Shown here: positions 1-11,879 of the stretch, piece by piece
How the letters are laid out: each line of letters opens with the position of its first letter
Position numbering within the stretch: position 1 is the first letter of the stretch
NCBI GenBank assembly: GCA_024449915.1
Contig: JAMZAV010000050.1
Coordinates: 744,001-808,000, forward strand
Length of the DNA: 64,000 nucleotides
Source: Sweltsa coloradensis
Lineage: Eukaryota > Arthropoda > Insecta > Plecoptera > Chloroperlidae
Direction of reading: 5' to 3'
The notes under the pieces: generated by a model
Databases searched by the model: none
Seen by the model: only the letters and a program-made list of their open reading frames with translations
Told to the model about the DNA's origin: nothing
Program-made: the position numbers and the translations under genes

Positions 1-32
1 GCCGGGTCAAACAGACTCACACATGACTCAAT

Positions 33-67
33 CACAGGACTGTGACATGTTGTGTCATTCAAATATG
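33..67 (+). repeat. 35-bp direct repeat, copy 1 of 2
   Basis: This 35-bp segment recurs without mismatch at 840-874. The two copies bracket the rolling-circle-like element at 90-795 but do not touch it, with 22 bp between on the left and 44 bp on the right. They are therefore not its target-site duplication. An older local duplication, or ends of another element, would explain them. Confidence 0.85.
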
Positions 68-89
68 ATGATACCGGAGTCATACTAAT

Positions 90-795
90 TAAGCGAGCGA
101 AGCGAGCGTTCCATTTGACTCTGCCGGAAAAATTAGTCACTGGTTTTGTTTGTTTTGTTTTTTTTTTGTTTTTTTTTTTTGTTGTTTTTTTTTTTGTTTG
201 TATGTCTCGCGATAACGTTCGAACGGAGGCTCGGATCGAGTTGAAATTTTCACCATCCGCAAGCTTTGTTCTCGATTGAATGCCATTAGTTTTGTGGCAA
301 AATCGTTCAAAAAGTTAAAAAGTTACATTAAAGTTAATCGAAAGTTTTTTTTTCAAACTAACCGGCGACAAAATCTGAGATAGCCAAATCATTTAGAATG
401 TCCGTCCGGTCACGAATATGTTAATTTTAGTTTGATCCGATAAGTAGTGTAGATGGAAATTACATTATAACAAAAGTAACGTTGCCATGGCAACGAAAAG
501 ACGCGCGAAGTTTCTAATGCACTGCCACCTAGAAGTAATCAAAATACTTTCGAGGAAGCAGTCTATTATTTGTCACCAAAGAGTTTCAATATTTTTCCCA
601 ATGAGTCAAGGTCCTCTAGATGGCGGTGGATTTTAAAGTAAAGATTTAAACACGGGTTTACCCAAATACCTTGGCAATAATAAATAATACTGGAAACGCG
701 AACGTCGTAAATTTTTAAATTTAAAAAAATGTGCAATGTGGGTCTAGCTATAGCACGTGCTCGCTTATCAACGCGTCCAACTGAGCGTTTCCTAG
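90..795 (+). mobile_element. Helentron/HINE-like non-autonomous element, subfamily 3
   Basis: The 5' end reads TAAGCGAGCGAAGCGAGCG after a host T. Near the 3' end GCTCGCTT, the inverse complement of AAGCGAGC, is followed by a hairpin with AACGC and GCGTT arms and then TTCCTAG with a host T after it. This is the asymmetric terminal inverted repeat plus 3' hairpin layout known for Helentron-associated elements, inserted between T and T. The interior has a long poly-T tract and shares GTTTGT-rich and CGGAGGCTCGGATCGAG-type sequence, loosely like the other copies. It has no coding capacity, and the short open frame over the poly-T tract is a chance product. Confidence 0.7.
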
Positions 796-839
796 TATAA
801 TTCCATACACGTTGGACTCATACAATCACAGGAATGACA

Positions 840-874
840 CACAGGACTGTGACATGTTGTGTCATTCAAATATG
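840..874 (+). repeat. 35-bp direct repeat, copy 2 of 2
   Basis: Identical to 33-67; see that entry. Confidence 0.85.
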
Positions 875-875
875 T

Positions 876-1855
876 ACGTTATGAAGTGCTACTACAGTGA
901 ATGTGTATTCTGTGTCCAGAATATTTTATTGTTAGCATCTATGATAACCTGCAGGTTGGATGCGGGAGTAGAATCCTAGAAGACGGCGCTAGTTTAGGTT
1001 TAGTGGTTAGAGAAACATATATTGTTAGTTCGGTTCATATCCCTGCTTGACGATATCCGCGTTGGCTTATATTATAACGATATAATTAAAAATATTGTTA
1101 TATGTAGGCTCGTGATGAAATATTTGCAAACAACACAATGGCAATGTCATCAGGCTTTTATGATCATTCTTTAGAACACTTTCTAGGTAATGTCACAATC
1201 ATCATTCAATTGTTAATCGTAAAGTATATTTCGTACCAAAGTTGATTGTGAGATGGTGTATTTTAGTGATACGTTTCCCCTGATATCAATACGATAGCAA
1301 GGATGATATGTTAGTATGTTCGTAGCTTATTATATACGCATGTGTGATTGGCCATGGTGTTAGTAATGATTGTTTTCGGGTAATCAGTGTTGTTGTACAC
1401 ACATCTAATTAATTTAGTGCTGGTGTAGTTCTAGTTTGTATGAAAGTGGTTGGGCAAGTGTTCCGCTTCACACGCCCTCTAAGCTATATAGAGTGGGGAC
1501 GTCTCCATCTTCTTGACGTACCATTTATCAGAATCCCATCAGCACAAATCATTCGCCAATAATCTGCATGTTATTCGGGGCAGCAACAGCCCTCAGCATT
1601 ATTACGAGATTGATACATCCATTGAATGTTACGAATCCAATTAGGCGAGGCTCTCTCGAGTCCTTTCTAATTATCCGCAACGAGGCCCACTCTGTGCTAA
1701 TAGAGGTTCGTAGCGCCTAACGAGCCGGTACGCAGACCTCGTTACAGGCCCGTGTGTGTCACGAGGGGTCAAAGGGCAGCACAACTGCGCCATTTTCTAG
1801 TGTGTTTGTGGCTCTGGTTATTTGTTTTACGTCTGTTTTTTTTTTTTACAATATA
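876..1855. other. Unassigned AT-rich tract
   Basis: No open frame of note on either strand and no repeat partner recognised in the window. A somewhat GC-richer stretch at 1640-1790 has no identifiable feature. Confidence 0.5.
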
Positions 1856-1859
1856 ATTA

Positions 1860-2110
1860 CAACTTAATAATTTCAAAGTTGTTCTGAATCGGCCTTGTTG
1901 ATTCTGGCATTGATCCGCGGGTGTTCGCTCTGTCCATACCACTGATTGCTATATTTCCTATTTAAAGCAATCGATGTTTGGTTGGTTATCGCTCACTCGT
2001 CGATTGCGTCGGGGCGTACATGGTTGGCCTGGCCTGGTCTCTTTGGTTTAAATTCCCCCACTGAAAATCAGTTATATAACTGAGTCTGACCCTAAATACG
2101 AATTTATATT
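1860..2110 (-). repeat. Dispersed repeat family B, long copy
   Basis: Read on the minus strand, this matches 11880-12130 and 34200-34310. It carries a GTATTTAG block, then ACTGATTTTCAGTGGGG, then a GCCAACC..GTA..CGCC..CGAC block, and ends near CCAGAATCAACAAGGC. The flank on the GTATTTAG side is an AAAT/TTTA-rich run, as at the 3' tails of LINEs or SINEs. The family has no visible coding, so it may be a SINE or the 3' part of a LINE. It is named family B here. Confidence 0.6.
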
Positions 2111-2130
2111 ATTTTATTTTATTGATTAAT

Positions 2131-2518
2131 ATTAATTATTAAATTTGTATTTATTTGTTGGTGAGACAAAAATCTGACAAATCCTATGGAGCTTACACCT
2201 GACTTACAATCGTCAATACCGCTTTACTTGTACATTGACGAGTGTGGTCGATTATTATACCTTGTATGAATTTTTATTAAATTTATACCTCATTGGGATG
2301 AATTTTACACCTCAGAATACTCTTTTTTACCCTATTTAAAACTTTCGACCATGGATCGAGTAATCAACCCTTGTGTTACCCTATCTACCCCAGATTCAAC
2401 TAACATCGAACTGTTTGATTAACAGTGTAACTGTGTCTATTACCATGGCTTTACCTAACAACAAAAGTCAAACACTTGATATTTTTAGTTATCATCGTCA
2501 GAGACGAAGGACATGTGC
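2131..2518. other. Unassigned tract
   Basis: AT-rich, with stops in all frames and no repeat partner recognised. Confidence 0.5.
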
Positions 2519-2526
2519 TATCTGCT

Positions 2527-2880
2527 AGTGGTGTGCGGGTACAGTGAACTTTCGGGTAGGGTCGGGTATTGGGAACGATCAATACCCCAAAAGGGTGCCT
2601 TTTTTGGCTAACAAAACATTTATTATTTGTAAGGTGATGGTGGAGGTGCCGGTCCAGAATTTGCGTATTTAATTGGTGGAGGTGCCAGTCCAGAGAATTT
2701 ATCTATGTCATTTGATACAAAATTAAATTGTATACAATACAGGCAATAGTTAAGGAGAAAATTATTATGTAAGATTCTTCGCAAGTAAATTCAATATCTA
2801 TATTACATTATATTACGGCCGTCTTTTCCCTACCCGACCCGAAAACACGAAGCAGTTTACTACCCGAACCCGACCAAATT
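2527..2880 (+). mobile_element. Dispersed repeat family C (hAT-like MITE candidate)
   Basis: It starts around TGGTGTGCGGGTAC, contains GGTGATGGTGGAGGTGCCGG, and ends with GTCTTTTCCCTACC and GTACCCGAACC-like blocks rich in CGGGT/ACCCG. The same order of blocks occurs inverted at 26675-26968. The flanks TCTGCTAG (left) and TCTGCAAG (right, after 2885) match at 7 of 8 bases, compatible with an 8-bp hAT-type duplication. The terminal inverted repeats are poor, so the superfamily assignment is inference. Confidence 0.5.
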
Positions 2881-2885
2881 ATTGT

Positions 2886-3948
2886 CTGCAAGAAAGTTTG
2901 GTTTCGATTTAGAACATAACTGCACTGCCAGTCTAGTGATAACAATCTTTGAGTGGGGGCGTGTAGTATTGATTTAACTTGGTCTACATTTAAATACTTA
3001 TAGCTTCTATTTCCGGGAGGCCTACTAGAGATGCACGATTAAACGATAAACGATATACAAATTATCGATCAATAATCATATAGAAAATGATCGATGCCGC
3101 ACTTACGCGGGCGACGGGCGTAATAATTATTGAATGGATATAGACGTCAACACCGACTGTTTCGGTAAGGAATAGTGACCCCCCGTCTGTTGCTCGTCAG
3201 GTTGTAGTTACAGTTGGTAACTAGGCCCCCTGGAGTCAAAATAAATATTTAGAAATATACAACGAGGCGATATCAATCAACGCATGTGACTTTTCAGCTA
3301 GAGAGGTGCAAAAACTTTATGCGATGTTGGGTAAGTTGTCACGGATAACACGTCTTACGTAACACGTGGATGAAGATGGGGCTGCAGACTAGTACCACCA
3401 GTACTCTTCCTCGGTCGTGAAGGCGGTCCGCATGTTTTGTATGCGAGATGGCCACTCAGGGTGACGTCTCCTAAGTATTAAGCCCACTCAGGAAATTAAG
3501 ACAAAGTGGAAAGTTATGCGAGCCGAGAGTTGCATCAATGATTGATACTACCCGTTATGGAAAGGTGTGTTATTTTCTTTATTCTTAGGCGAGTCCCTGT
3601 TGGATAAGTTAACCACTATCATTTATCATCAAAACGAGTTTGAGCACTTCTCAATTTTATCCTTGCACCTTTTATTTTTACATCGCAATTTCATTTATGA
3701 AAATTTGCAAGGACCTTATAACCACATTGCGACCAACCTGTTTGAAATTAATTTGCCAATATTATCAGGCCAGTTAGGTTAGACTTATCCTAAGGGAGTA
3801 CTGATCTGGGAGGGTTAGGAATGTCAAACTAACATTATTTAATAACAAATAACTAGAAGACTCACATAGCCTCATCTTGTATTAGCTAAACCCGAAAACA
3901 CTTCCATCTTCCATGATGAGATCCTAGGCGGTCATCACAGATATAAAA
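2886..3948. other. Unassigned tract
   Basis: No supported gene. A block at 3027-3110 (ATGCACGATTAAACGATAAA) resembles termini seen in hAT-type elements, but no second end was found. The open frame near 3567-3782 has no recognisable protein features. Confidence 0.45.
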
Positions 3949-3954
3949 ATATGA

Positions 3955-4262
3955 GTAGTGGTAGTGGTAGTGGTAGATGTAGTTGTAAAGTGAAAGTAAT
4001 AAATTGGTAGTTATGGTGTAATGAGTGTGAGTAATGATAGTGGTAGTGGTATATGTAGTGGTAGTGGTAGTGGTAGTGGTAGTGGTAGTGGTAGTGGTAG
4101 TGGTAGTGGTAGTGGTAGTGGTAGTGGTAGAGGTTGTGGTAGTGGTGGTGGTAGTGGTAGTGGTAGTGGTGGATGTTGTGGTAAAGTAAAAGTAATAAAT
4201 TGGTAGTTAAAGTGTAATGAGTGTGAGTAATGATAGTGGTAGTGGTATATGTAGTGTTAGTG
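3955..4262 (+). repeat. (GGTAGT)n hexamer array with a local ~197-bp duplication
   Basis: About 4030-4180 is almost pure GGTAGT hexamers. The flanking segment (GTGAAAGTAATAAATTGG onward) at about 3985-4060 recurs at about 4182-4262, so the array sits in a duplicated unit. The Gly-Ser open frame across it is a translation of the hexamer, not evidence of a gene. Confidence 0.85.
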
Positions 4263-4299
4263 GTAGAAGCTATGAAGTACCACTGGTATTGGTCTTGGT

Positions 4300-4800
4300 A
4301 GTCGTGATGTTATTGGTTATGGTGATAATAGCTATATATGTTTATATATTTATTAAGTTTTACCTGCCCACGGGGCAGGAAGACTAATGCAGGGCACGTT
4401 AGCCCCTCTGAAGTCTGACACAGTGATAACAGAGTTATAAATTCAGATAAAAACACAACAAAAGACAACAAGAGAACATGACATTTTGTTATAGAGTTAG
4501 TCGACGAGAAAGGCAAAAGGCGGGTGAGGGTACTTGAAGCGAAGGCGAAGCCTGAAGGCTCGTGGACGCGAAACGAGGTCGTGAAGCTCATCCCTTCCGC
4601 CTGCGTGAGGACGTTGTACGTGAGCCCCTGCGAGGGTGTCGAGTCCAGAGCTTCATTCCGCGTCATCGGAGGAAGCCGAGCGATGCGACACTATAGTGGT
4701 GCTGGTATTGGTAGTGGAAGTAGTAATGGCTGATGTAGAAGTGGTTATTGAAGTTGATAATGGCAGAAGGAATTACTGTCCTAATAATATTCAAAAATCA
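4300..4800. other. Unassigned GC-richer patch
   Basis: 4500-4690 is clearly GC-richer than its surroundings and is open in one forward and one reverse frame, but neither translation is recognisable. A small hairpin (CCTGCCC..GGGCAGG) lies near 4362-4380. It could be host exon or transposon remnant; nothing in the sequence decides. Confidence 0.3.
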
Positions 4801-5714
4801 TACACATGCATCAAGTCGTATTATATTTAGTGGTCCATAGGATACGTAGCATACGTATGTATATACATTCCTAATTAAGACAGGTTCTTTTAATTCATGA
4901 AGCTAAGTTGGTATACATCTGTCAACATGTTGGTGACTAATGACTATTTAGTAGCTGATATCGCCGAATTGAATGTGAAGCAAGTCCCAATTAATCACTT
5001 TATTGATGCATCCGCCCAGCATTTAAACCAGTTAATTTCTATTGAGAGTCCTTGTTACGGTGTTAATCAATTTAACTTACTGTCGCCGATCACCTTCGGA
5101 TTAAAACACGTTTCTTAGGCCTGGGCTCGGTGAAGATGCAGTTTGTACCTTGGAACCAATGCAGGTCCCCGCTCACGCGACTCTGGATACCGGGGGAGTC
5201 TAATGCACTAAAGTTGTCGCTGGCCATCTGAGACTCGTTTGCTTAAGACTGTTTGCCAAGCTCGGGATAACTTTTTTACAATGTTAAATGCCCACTTAAA
5301 AAACGCTCGATCTTCAAATCCAGCTAATTTCACATACAGAAACGTACCGCTTTTTGATCTTTAAATTATTTTCATCCAAAAAATCTGCATTTTTGGGAGG
5401 CTGTTCACAAAAGATGAGCGCGTGTTTCTATCAAAGCCGATTTCGAAATTTCAAATAATTGTCTCGCTTACTCAAAATTGGGAAATTAATTACTACAAAT
5501 TAATTGTTTGGTGTCATATTTACGGTCAGTTAATAAGAAAAGTGAGCAGTATTTTGTAAAATGTGCCTTGATACCAACTATAACACATTCTTACTTAACA
5601 TTTTGGTGCAAACCACAACCAGATAGGACAAAATATGATAGAGCTTCCAAGTAATCCTGACTCTACCTCTGCGTTCTGCGTCAAAGCCTGGTTTTCTTGA
5701 GCTTAGCCAACAGT
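4801..5714. other. Unassigned tract
   Basis: AT-rich, with one forward open frame of 73 codons at 4897-5118 that I do not recognise. No repeat partner was found. Confidence 0.4.
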
Positions 5715-6010
5715 TTTAACGTCTCATATTAATGCATTAAGGCTATTCGAGACGATGAGTGGTGATATATGAAGATGAAGTACGAATAGAAGGGAGGAGG
5801 GGAAACCCGGTACCGGCACGTAGCTAAATTCTTTTCGAAGAGTACCAAGGGGACCAGCGGCCTTACGTTCTATCCGAAAGGACGGTGTAACTTTGACAGT
5901 CACATAGGTTCCTCCACTGACCCGGACTGCCGAGCAGACGAAGCCGTTACACTAGCTCTCGAACCCTCCGTCTGCTCTAACCAGCGGTATAAGTGAGTTT
6001 CAGGGCAGAG
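5715..6010 (-). repeat. Dispersed repeat family D, copy 1
   Basis: The minus strand of this segment aligns along most of its length with the plus strand of 18030-18318. Shared landmarks are CGGAGGGTTCG, GTAACGGCTTCG, CTGCTCGGCAGTCC, GGTACCGGGTTTCCCCTCC, CATCGTCTCGAATAGCC and a terminal TTAATATGAGACGTT. Partial relatives lie at 10150-10262 and 14155-14470. No coding was found. A SINE, or the 3' part of a LINE, is most likely. Confidence 0.7.
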
Positions 6011-6739
6011 CGGTCACCCACGACAGAGAGAGTGACAACTTGAAATAAGTGAGGACTGTACTCGAATATTTATCACACCCAAATAAAAATAGTAATAAGT
6101 AGGAGTGTGCGTTTGGACTGCGGCCTATAGAGCGCTCCATCTTCTCATGTCCACTCTGGCGGCGAACGCTGGAAACGCGCTAGTGAGGATAGAATCTAAA
6201 CATGCTACCCTCGCGCGTAAGAAATTAACTAATGAGATAAGTATTGTGATGTTCTATCGCGCACACAACAAACAGCACCTACATGGAATCTAGTCTTCAA
6301 CATCATATTTTAACAGAAACATAATTCATTCCGTGAAAAAATTCATCGGAGACACTGAAAACGTAATCAAACGCCGACTGGTTAACCAACTATACCTACT
6401 GTTATTTTGTTAGTTACACATTTCGTACGTTGAATATTATCTGTCCACAATCCACCTACCCACTTGCCATTAGAGTGTATATTTGCTGAAGCCATTTATT
6501 GGAAGATAAGTGACTGAACACATGCACTGATTCGTTATTTCGTGTAAGGAATCTACAAGAAATTACGGAAACAAAACACATTCCCTCTCACTTAGGTAAT
6601 TCAGTGATATCTTAATAAAGAGTGGTCTTCATATTAATATATTAAATTCATACTTAGTTGATAAGACTAATTCATTTTTGCCTTAAAACAATCAGTAGCC
6701 CTAGATTATATCACAATAAATGGGCTAAGTCCAGATTTA
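6011..6739. other. Unassigned tract
   Basis: No supported feature. The open frame at 6105-6293 is unrecognised. Confidence 0.4.
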
Positions 6740-6800
6740 CAAAACCCAACCTTGGCCGGGGATCGAACCCATGCCTCCCAAAAGACCACCGAGACCGCGG
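6740..6800 (-). repeat. tRNA-derived SINE head fragment
   Basis: The minus strand contains GGGTTCGATCCCCGG, an exact polymerase III B-box core (GGTTCGATCC), after a weak A-box-like GGTCTCGGTGGTC. It does not fold as a complete tRNA, so a SINE head is the best reading. Confidence 0.45.
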
Positions 6801-6879
6801 TAGTATATTTGTTGCTGAATTATTGGTGCATTTTGATATAATAATATAGTGAATATCAAATTCTTATTAAATCACCACT

Positions 6880-6940
6880 CCCAGTTATATAGTCCGCGCC
6901 CGGCCAGAGGGAGACCATGGGTTCAATTCCTGTTTTTGTT
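6880..6940 (+). repeat. tRNA-like B-box fragment
   Basis: GGGTTCAATTCCTG on the plus strand is a near-consensus B box, in opposite orientation to and about 150 bp from the fragment at 6740-6800. No complete cloverleaf is seen. Confidence 0.35.
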
Positions 6941-8706
6941 TATAGTATTTATATTGGTATTTTCGTAATCACAATAAAACAATCAAATCCCCTCAAGAGT
7001 GGGTGAATAAGGTTTAAAAAAATTAAGTATAGCATTTTAATACCTGGGCTACCATGATTCCGAGAAAATTAAGCACAAGACCATGTTGACTTGTTATTCC
7101 CAATGTTCTTTTATATTGGTGTTTTGTCCAGTAATTTTTTATTTTGCATTCTAATAATTTAGGAACGCATAATGTTTATTGTTTACTGCTTTATTGTCTT
7201 CACTCTTCACAAAGCTTGAGTGGCTTTATTGTTGTTGCTTGAATTGAAACGCTGTGTGCTACTCTAATATTGCATTACATTCCATATTAGGCCTATTATA
7301 GATTATAGAACATAACTAAATATTTTGCTTTGATATTAATAAATTTAGTAATTATATTGATATTATTTCAAAGTAGGTTGGACTCTGTAACGTTGTACTC
7401 TGGAATAATACTACGGCCACAAAAATAAGCGGTTTACATCAATGTCTACGTTCACAGGCGCCCGACAGATTATATCCGTAGGTATTCTAATTATAAATGC
7501 TGATATAAATCTATATAAATACTAGAAATACTTTTAAATAAATAAATACTAGATTTTGAATTCATAATGAGCCACATGATACCTATATTCTATTCCCCCA
7601 AAATCTTATATATTTACACTGTGCTTGTGTATGATCATATGGGTGTTTACAAAGGTATCCTCACTCGGCGGCCATGACGGTGCTACGCCCCCACGACACT
7701 AGCGCATTCTCTAGGTGATTTGAGTCCTCTATAGCTTGCCGGCTATTTTTATTTTTATTCCAGTCCACTGACATGTACATAGCACATATATGGGACAAAT
7801 ACATAATACTTGGCAGGTAGAATACAACAGAATAATAACAAATACAGAAACATAGTACAAATTACGAATAACAATGCTAATTAAATGTTAATAAAAACAA
7901 TAATATACAGACCAAGTTGAAGTATTACATGAAAATACATTTAATTATATCAAACTTTATTTGGTAGTTCGTGGGAGATAGTAATTGTAGGCTGTAGTAT
8001 TTGACATTTATATAGTTTTTAAAACAAAGCAAAGTGAAGGCTTTATTTAGAAGAAAGTCTTTCAATTTATGTTCAAAGAGTGTAAGATACTCAATGGTGT
8101 GAGTTGGAGTATTTAATTGATTATTGAATTCCGTTGTCCGCTTGCAACTTTAGCGTCCGCAACCAAGCCTCTTATGCAAAGTAAAAATGATGTATTTATC
8201 AAAATCGTCATCGAACATAACTTGAACCTGATGGTGTAGTGTGTGTGGGCGCGTCGCGTGTAATGGCGTGTCACCAGCGCTCCAGCTCGATGTCGTGGTT
8301 GCAACACGTTGCCCACCATGCTAGACTAGAGGATCTCATCGTTATAATCAGGTCAAACAACTTTCTGCGAGAGCTCATTACAAGTTTCGTTTGTTCGCGA
8401 CCTCATCTAAACAAACATCTAATCACGGTGCGGATATTTATATCTTCGGATTGAATCGTTATCAGTTTAAGCCGTCTCCGTCCTTGGCTGGGCCGGGCGT
8501 CGCTTCCCACGGAGGTCGGGCCAGGCCCGAGAGGGTGTGAACGATTAACAGGGAATTACACTAAGCGATGCAATCGAACAAGGTAAATACTCTGCCACAC
8601 GCAAGCCATGTAATGTTGTACCCCAGTGCAGACTAGCCAGGACGAGAACGCTAGAACCAGTGGAGGCTTGTGAACTCTAAAGACTATTACGATTTATTTT
8701 ACAAGT
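6941..8706. other. Unassigned tract
   Basis: Mostly AT-rich, with a short GC-rich stretch at about 8470-8545. Open frames at 8113-8319 and 8239-8454 are unrecognised. No repeat partner was found. Confidence 0.4.
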
Positions 8707-8715
8707 TGTACTAAA

Positions 8716-9292
8716 AAGTCGGAGTATTAGAACAGAAACACCGTTACACCGAAAACTGAATTTTTATTTTTTCTAAAAAAAGGCAGTAAGGGTCTTTACA
8801 CCGAATCGCCGTAGCACCGAATCGCCGTTACGCAGAAAATTCGGCAAAAACGTCAGTGTGTGTGCATGTCTTTAGAGCGAAATTCGGTGTAACGGCCCAT
8901 CCGGGTGTGCCTTTACACAGAAACAAGTACTTGGAAGACCGTATGGTCCTTAGCACAGAAACGCCGTTACACCGAAAAGAAAATAGGTTATAAATTCCTC
9001 GCAGAATAGCAGTGTCTGCCTTGAGACCGAAATGCAGAGTGTGCTTTGAGAACAAAATTCAGTGAACGGCGCATCCGGATGGTCCGTTACAGTTTGTGTC
9101 TTGAGATCGGAATTCGGTGGGGCCGTTACACCGAATTTCGGTCTCAAGTTTTGCCGAATTTTCTGCGTAACGGCGATTCAGTGTTAAGGCGTTCTGTGCT
9201 AAGGTTCATACCGAGTGCGCCTTTGGACCGAAATAAATTAAAAGTGTAGATATTTTCGGTATAACGGCGTTTCTGTGCTAATACCCCGACCC
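8716..9292. mobile_element. Foldback DNA transposon with 9-bp target repeat
   Basis: Ends near GTCGGAGTATTAG and its inverse CTAATACCCCGAC form terminal inverted repeats that continue through CAGAAAC.CCGTTA.ACCGAAA. The 9-mer TGTACTAAA lies immediately outside both ends (8707-8715 and 9293-9301). The interior repeats a CCGTTACACCGAA-like motif many times on both strands. No transposase is present. An 8-9 bp duplication suits hAT- or Mutator-like elements; the superfamily is inference. Confidence 0.75.
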
Positions 9293-9301
9293 TGTACTAA
9301 A

Positions 9302-10145
9302 TATTATATATGTATACCATTGACCAGAAGTAAATCAAGCGCTGTGTATTTAGGGCGATGGTCGTTCGCCCGCAGCCAAGCGCACGCGACTCGACGGCCC
9401 TGTATACACCTACCCGAGTTGGGGGGTTTTCAGCTATCTGCACACGCCGCCCCGAAATATTTACAATCTTGAGACCCAGGTATATGACCTGATATGTGGT
9501 CCATGACCTGCAAAAAAATCACCCCTATTCGATAACCCGTTCTGTGTTAAAAAAAAGTGCCTCATCATCGTTGAAATCCTTCCGGCTAGCTGGGTAGCTA
9601 GCTAGCTAACTAGTTAATTCTCCGCGAATATATAAGAGCCTACAGAGAAAACGGTAAATCTTAGATCTATGAAACTTGGACCACACTTAGATGTGCCTCA
9701 TACGCAGTGTCTTTTGCATTCAAAACCAAAATCGGGTAACAGGGACCGGAGAAAATAAAATTTTTGGAAGATAATCAAAACACCGAATTACTATGGTGTG
9801 GTAATTTGTCCAAACTTGAAATTAAGCATGCTCATCCAGGCCTTGCAATCACATCCTCAACTTCTTCCTCGTCCACCTTCTGATAGACTTTTCAAACATC
9901 GGTTTTCTTACAGTCTTTCTGCTTCCATCTCATCATATTATGCCATTCATCGTTTATCAACAGTATCCTTTAACTCAGTTAACTTTTTTTCTGGGTCTAA
10001 CTACTTTCATTTCGCCTTTATAGTCGTAAATTTAATGCTCAATCAAGTGTAGATGTCCGAACCGGTGTAGGAATTCCCAGGAAGAGCAGCCATCACACTA
10101 TATGAGTTCATGTGAGCTCACCACCCTTTTGATTTGTGTTGCTTA
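9302..10145. other. Unassigned tract
   Basis: Contains a GCTAGCTAG-rich stretch near 9590-9615 and an unrecognised open frame at 9798-10052. No repeat partner was found. Confidence 0.4.
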
Positions 10146-10149
10146 ACGT

Positions 10150-10262
10150 CTATATAAATGGAATATTTCTTTTCGAGACGATGAGTTGTGATAGATGACG
10201 ATGAATGACAATTACCAAAAACATGCTGTATGCGGGCTTCGAACCCACGTTATTTTACTGAG
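10150..10262 (-). repeat. Dispersed repeat family D, partial, with B box
   Basis: On the minus strand, GGGTTCGAAGCCC (B-box-like) is followed by the CATCTATCAC..CTCATCGTCTCGAA block of family D. This joins a tRNA-like head to the family D tail and supports a SINE origin for at least this copy. Confidence 0.55.
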
Positions 10263-10781
10263 TCTACTATGATGTTTTAAAACAATGTCACAGCCCACAA
10301 ACCCCCGACTGTTGGCTGCTGGCTAACCAAGAAAACTCGTTTCTAAGTTGTATTCCTCAAGATCAAGCATTCAACGCAGCAAGTGTTCTTACACGTGCTA
10401 GTACACGCCACACTGCTCCCAGTCAGCCAAGTCATATTACTAGCGTAACTTACACGAGGTGCTGGCTATTTACAAGTGTAATTTATTAACCAGGCCGCGA
10501 TAATCACATGAAAACTATTAAACTAAGCCTGTTTTTAATCGTTAAATATTGTTACGTCCAGTTAAAATTTTACGACTGTGTCGATTTAATTTCCGCTTAA
10601 AATGCTATCAAATGAAATGTTACAAGTTGGCTCACTTAGGATTTAAAATTGCGAACGTTTGGCAATCGCACCAGCAATTAGACAGTTAGTTAGGTTCTAA
10701 AAAATATGTTTTTGGTTCTAAGTTTGATTGAATTGTCACTGGTTACCATGGAGAGTAATTGCAAGACAACAATTACCTTAA

Positions 10782-11404
10782 GGGCAATCCCTAGACCCAA
10801 ATATGATTTCTAAAGAATGCAGTAAAGACGTCTGAAAAGTAAGTAGAATGTAAGATGGGCTTAATAAAAGAGCGGATTATTTTTTTGAAATTTTTTGACG
10901 GGACATAACTTCAGAATCAACAATTATATTCAAATTACTGGAATCAGTTGCCTAGTTCAAAATTGAATTTTGAGCAGCGGTATTTTGTATATTGTTTCTA
11001 CACTCCTTTATCTACAACCTAAATATAAGGATTATTGGTTTTATATGGTTTGTTGCGTTGCACAATTTCTTGCGCCTGCCGGTACAATTTCAAATTTTGT
11101 ACCGTTTAACGGAAAAAATCGTACAACGTTTGAATCCCAATAAAACCAATAATCCTTATATTTAGGTTGTAGATAAAGGAGTGTAGAAACAATATGCAAA
11201 AAACCGCAGCTCTAAATTTAATTTTGAACTTGAACAACTGATTCCAGTAATTTGAATATAATTTTTGATTCTGAGGTTATGTCCCGTCAAACAAATTTCA
11301 AAAAAATAACCCGCTCTTTTATTAAGCCCCTCTTACATTCTACTTACTTTTCAGACGCCTTTACTGCATTCTTTAGAAATCATATTTGGGTCTAGGGATT
11401 GCCC
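10782..11404. mobile_element. Long palindromic MITE flanked by TTAA
   Basis: Two arms of about 265 bp (10782-11046 and 11136-11404) are close inverse complements around a spacer of about 90 bp. The ends read GGGCAATCCCTAGACCC and its inverse. TTAA lies directly outside both ends (10778-10781 and 11405-11408), which is the piggyBac target duplication. No transposase is present. Confidence 0.8.
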
Positions 11405-11408
11405 TTAA

Positions 11409-11878
11409 TGATTAATGTAAAACTTAGATAAAGTGGGGTAAAACACACCAAAACGATTGGACTATACAGTATTGCTTAACAAGTTGATTACTCTTCTCTT
11501 GTTCATATAGTTAATATCAAATTCAGCGCATTTCTTCTGCCAACATCGCTGTGAAGTTCTGGGGATCACGCCTTCACGTAACGAGTCGCACCTTCCACAC
11601 GACTATAAAACTTTAATAATACTTGTACTAAATCTTTATCAAACAAGTTGTTCAGATGACGTTTTAAATCCACGGTTTAGAAGAGAGGACTTGTGTTGAT
11701 ATTACCTAACCGGTGGCCATAGCGCAAGGTTGACGATCTGTGTTGGATCCCTGGGGACATTCAGGCTAAAACTTATCAATCGCATTGACAACTTAGTAAA
11801 TAAACCACCAGGGCTAACATTCGCTTCAGTGATAGGCAAAAATGTTATACAATTACCCCGCGTACGAGTTTTTCTAAT
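11409..11878. other. Unassigned tract
   Basis: No open frame or repeat recognised. Confidence 0.4.
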
Positions 11879-11879
11879 A

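Noticed and set aside
4021..4206. Gly-Ser-rich open frame
   Set aside because: It is a translation of the GGTAGT hexamer array.
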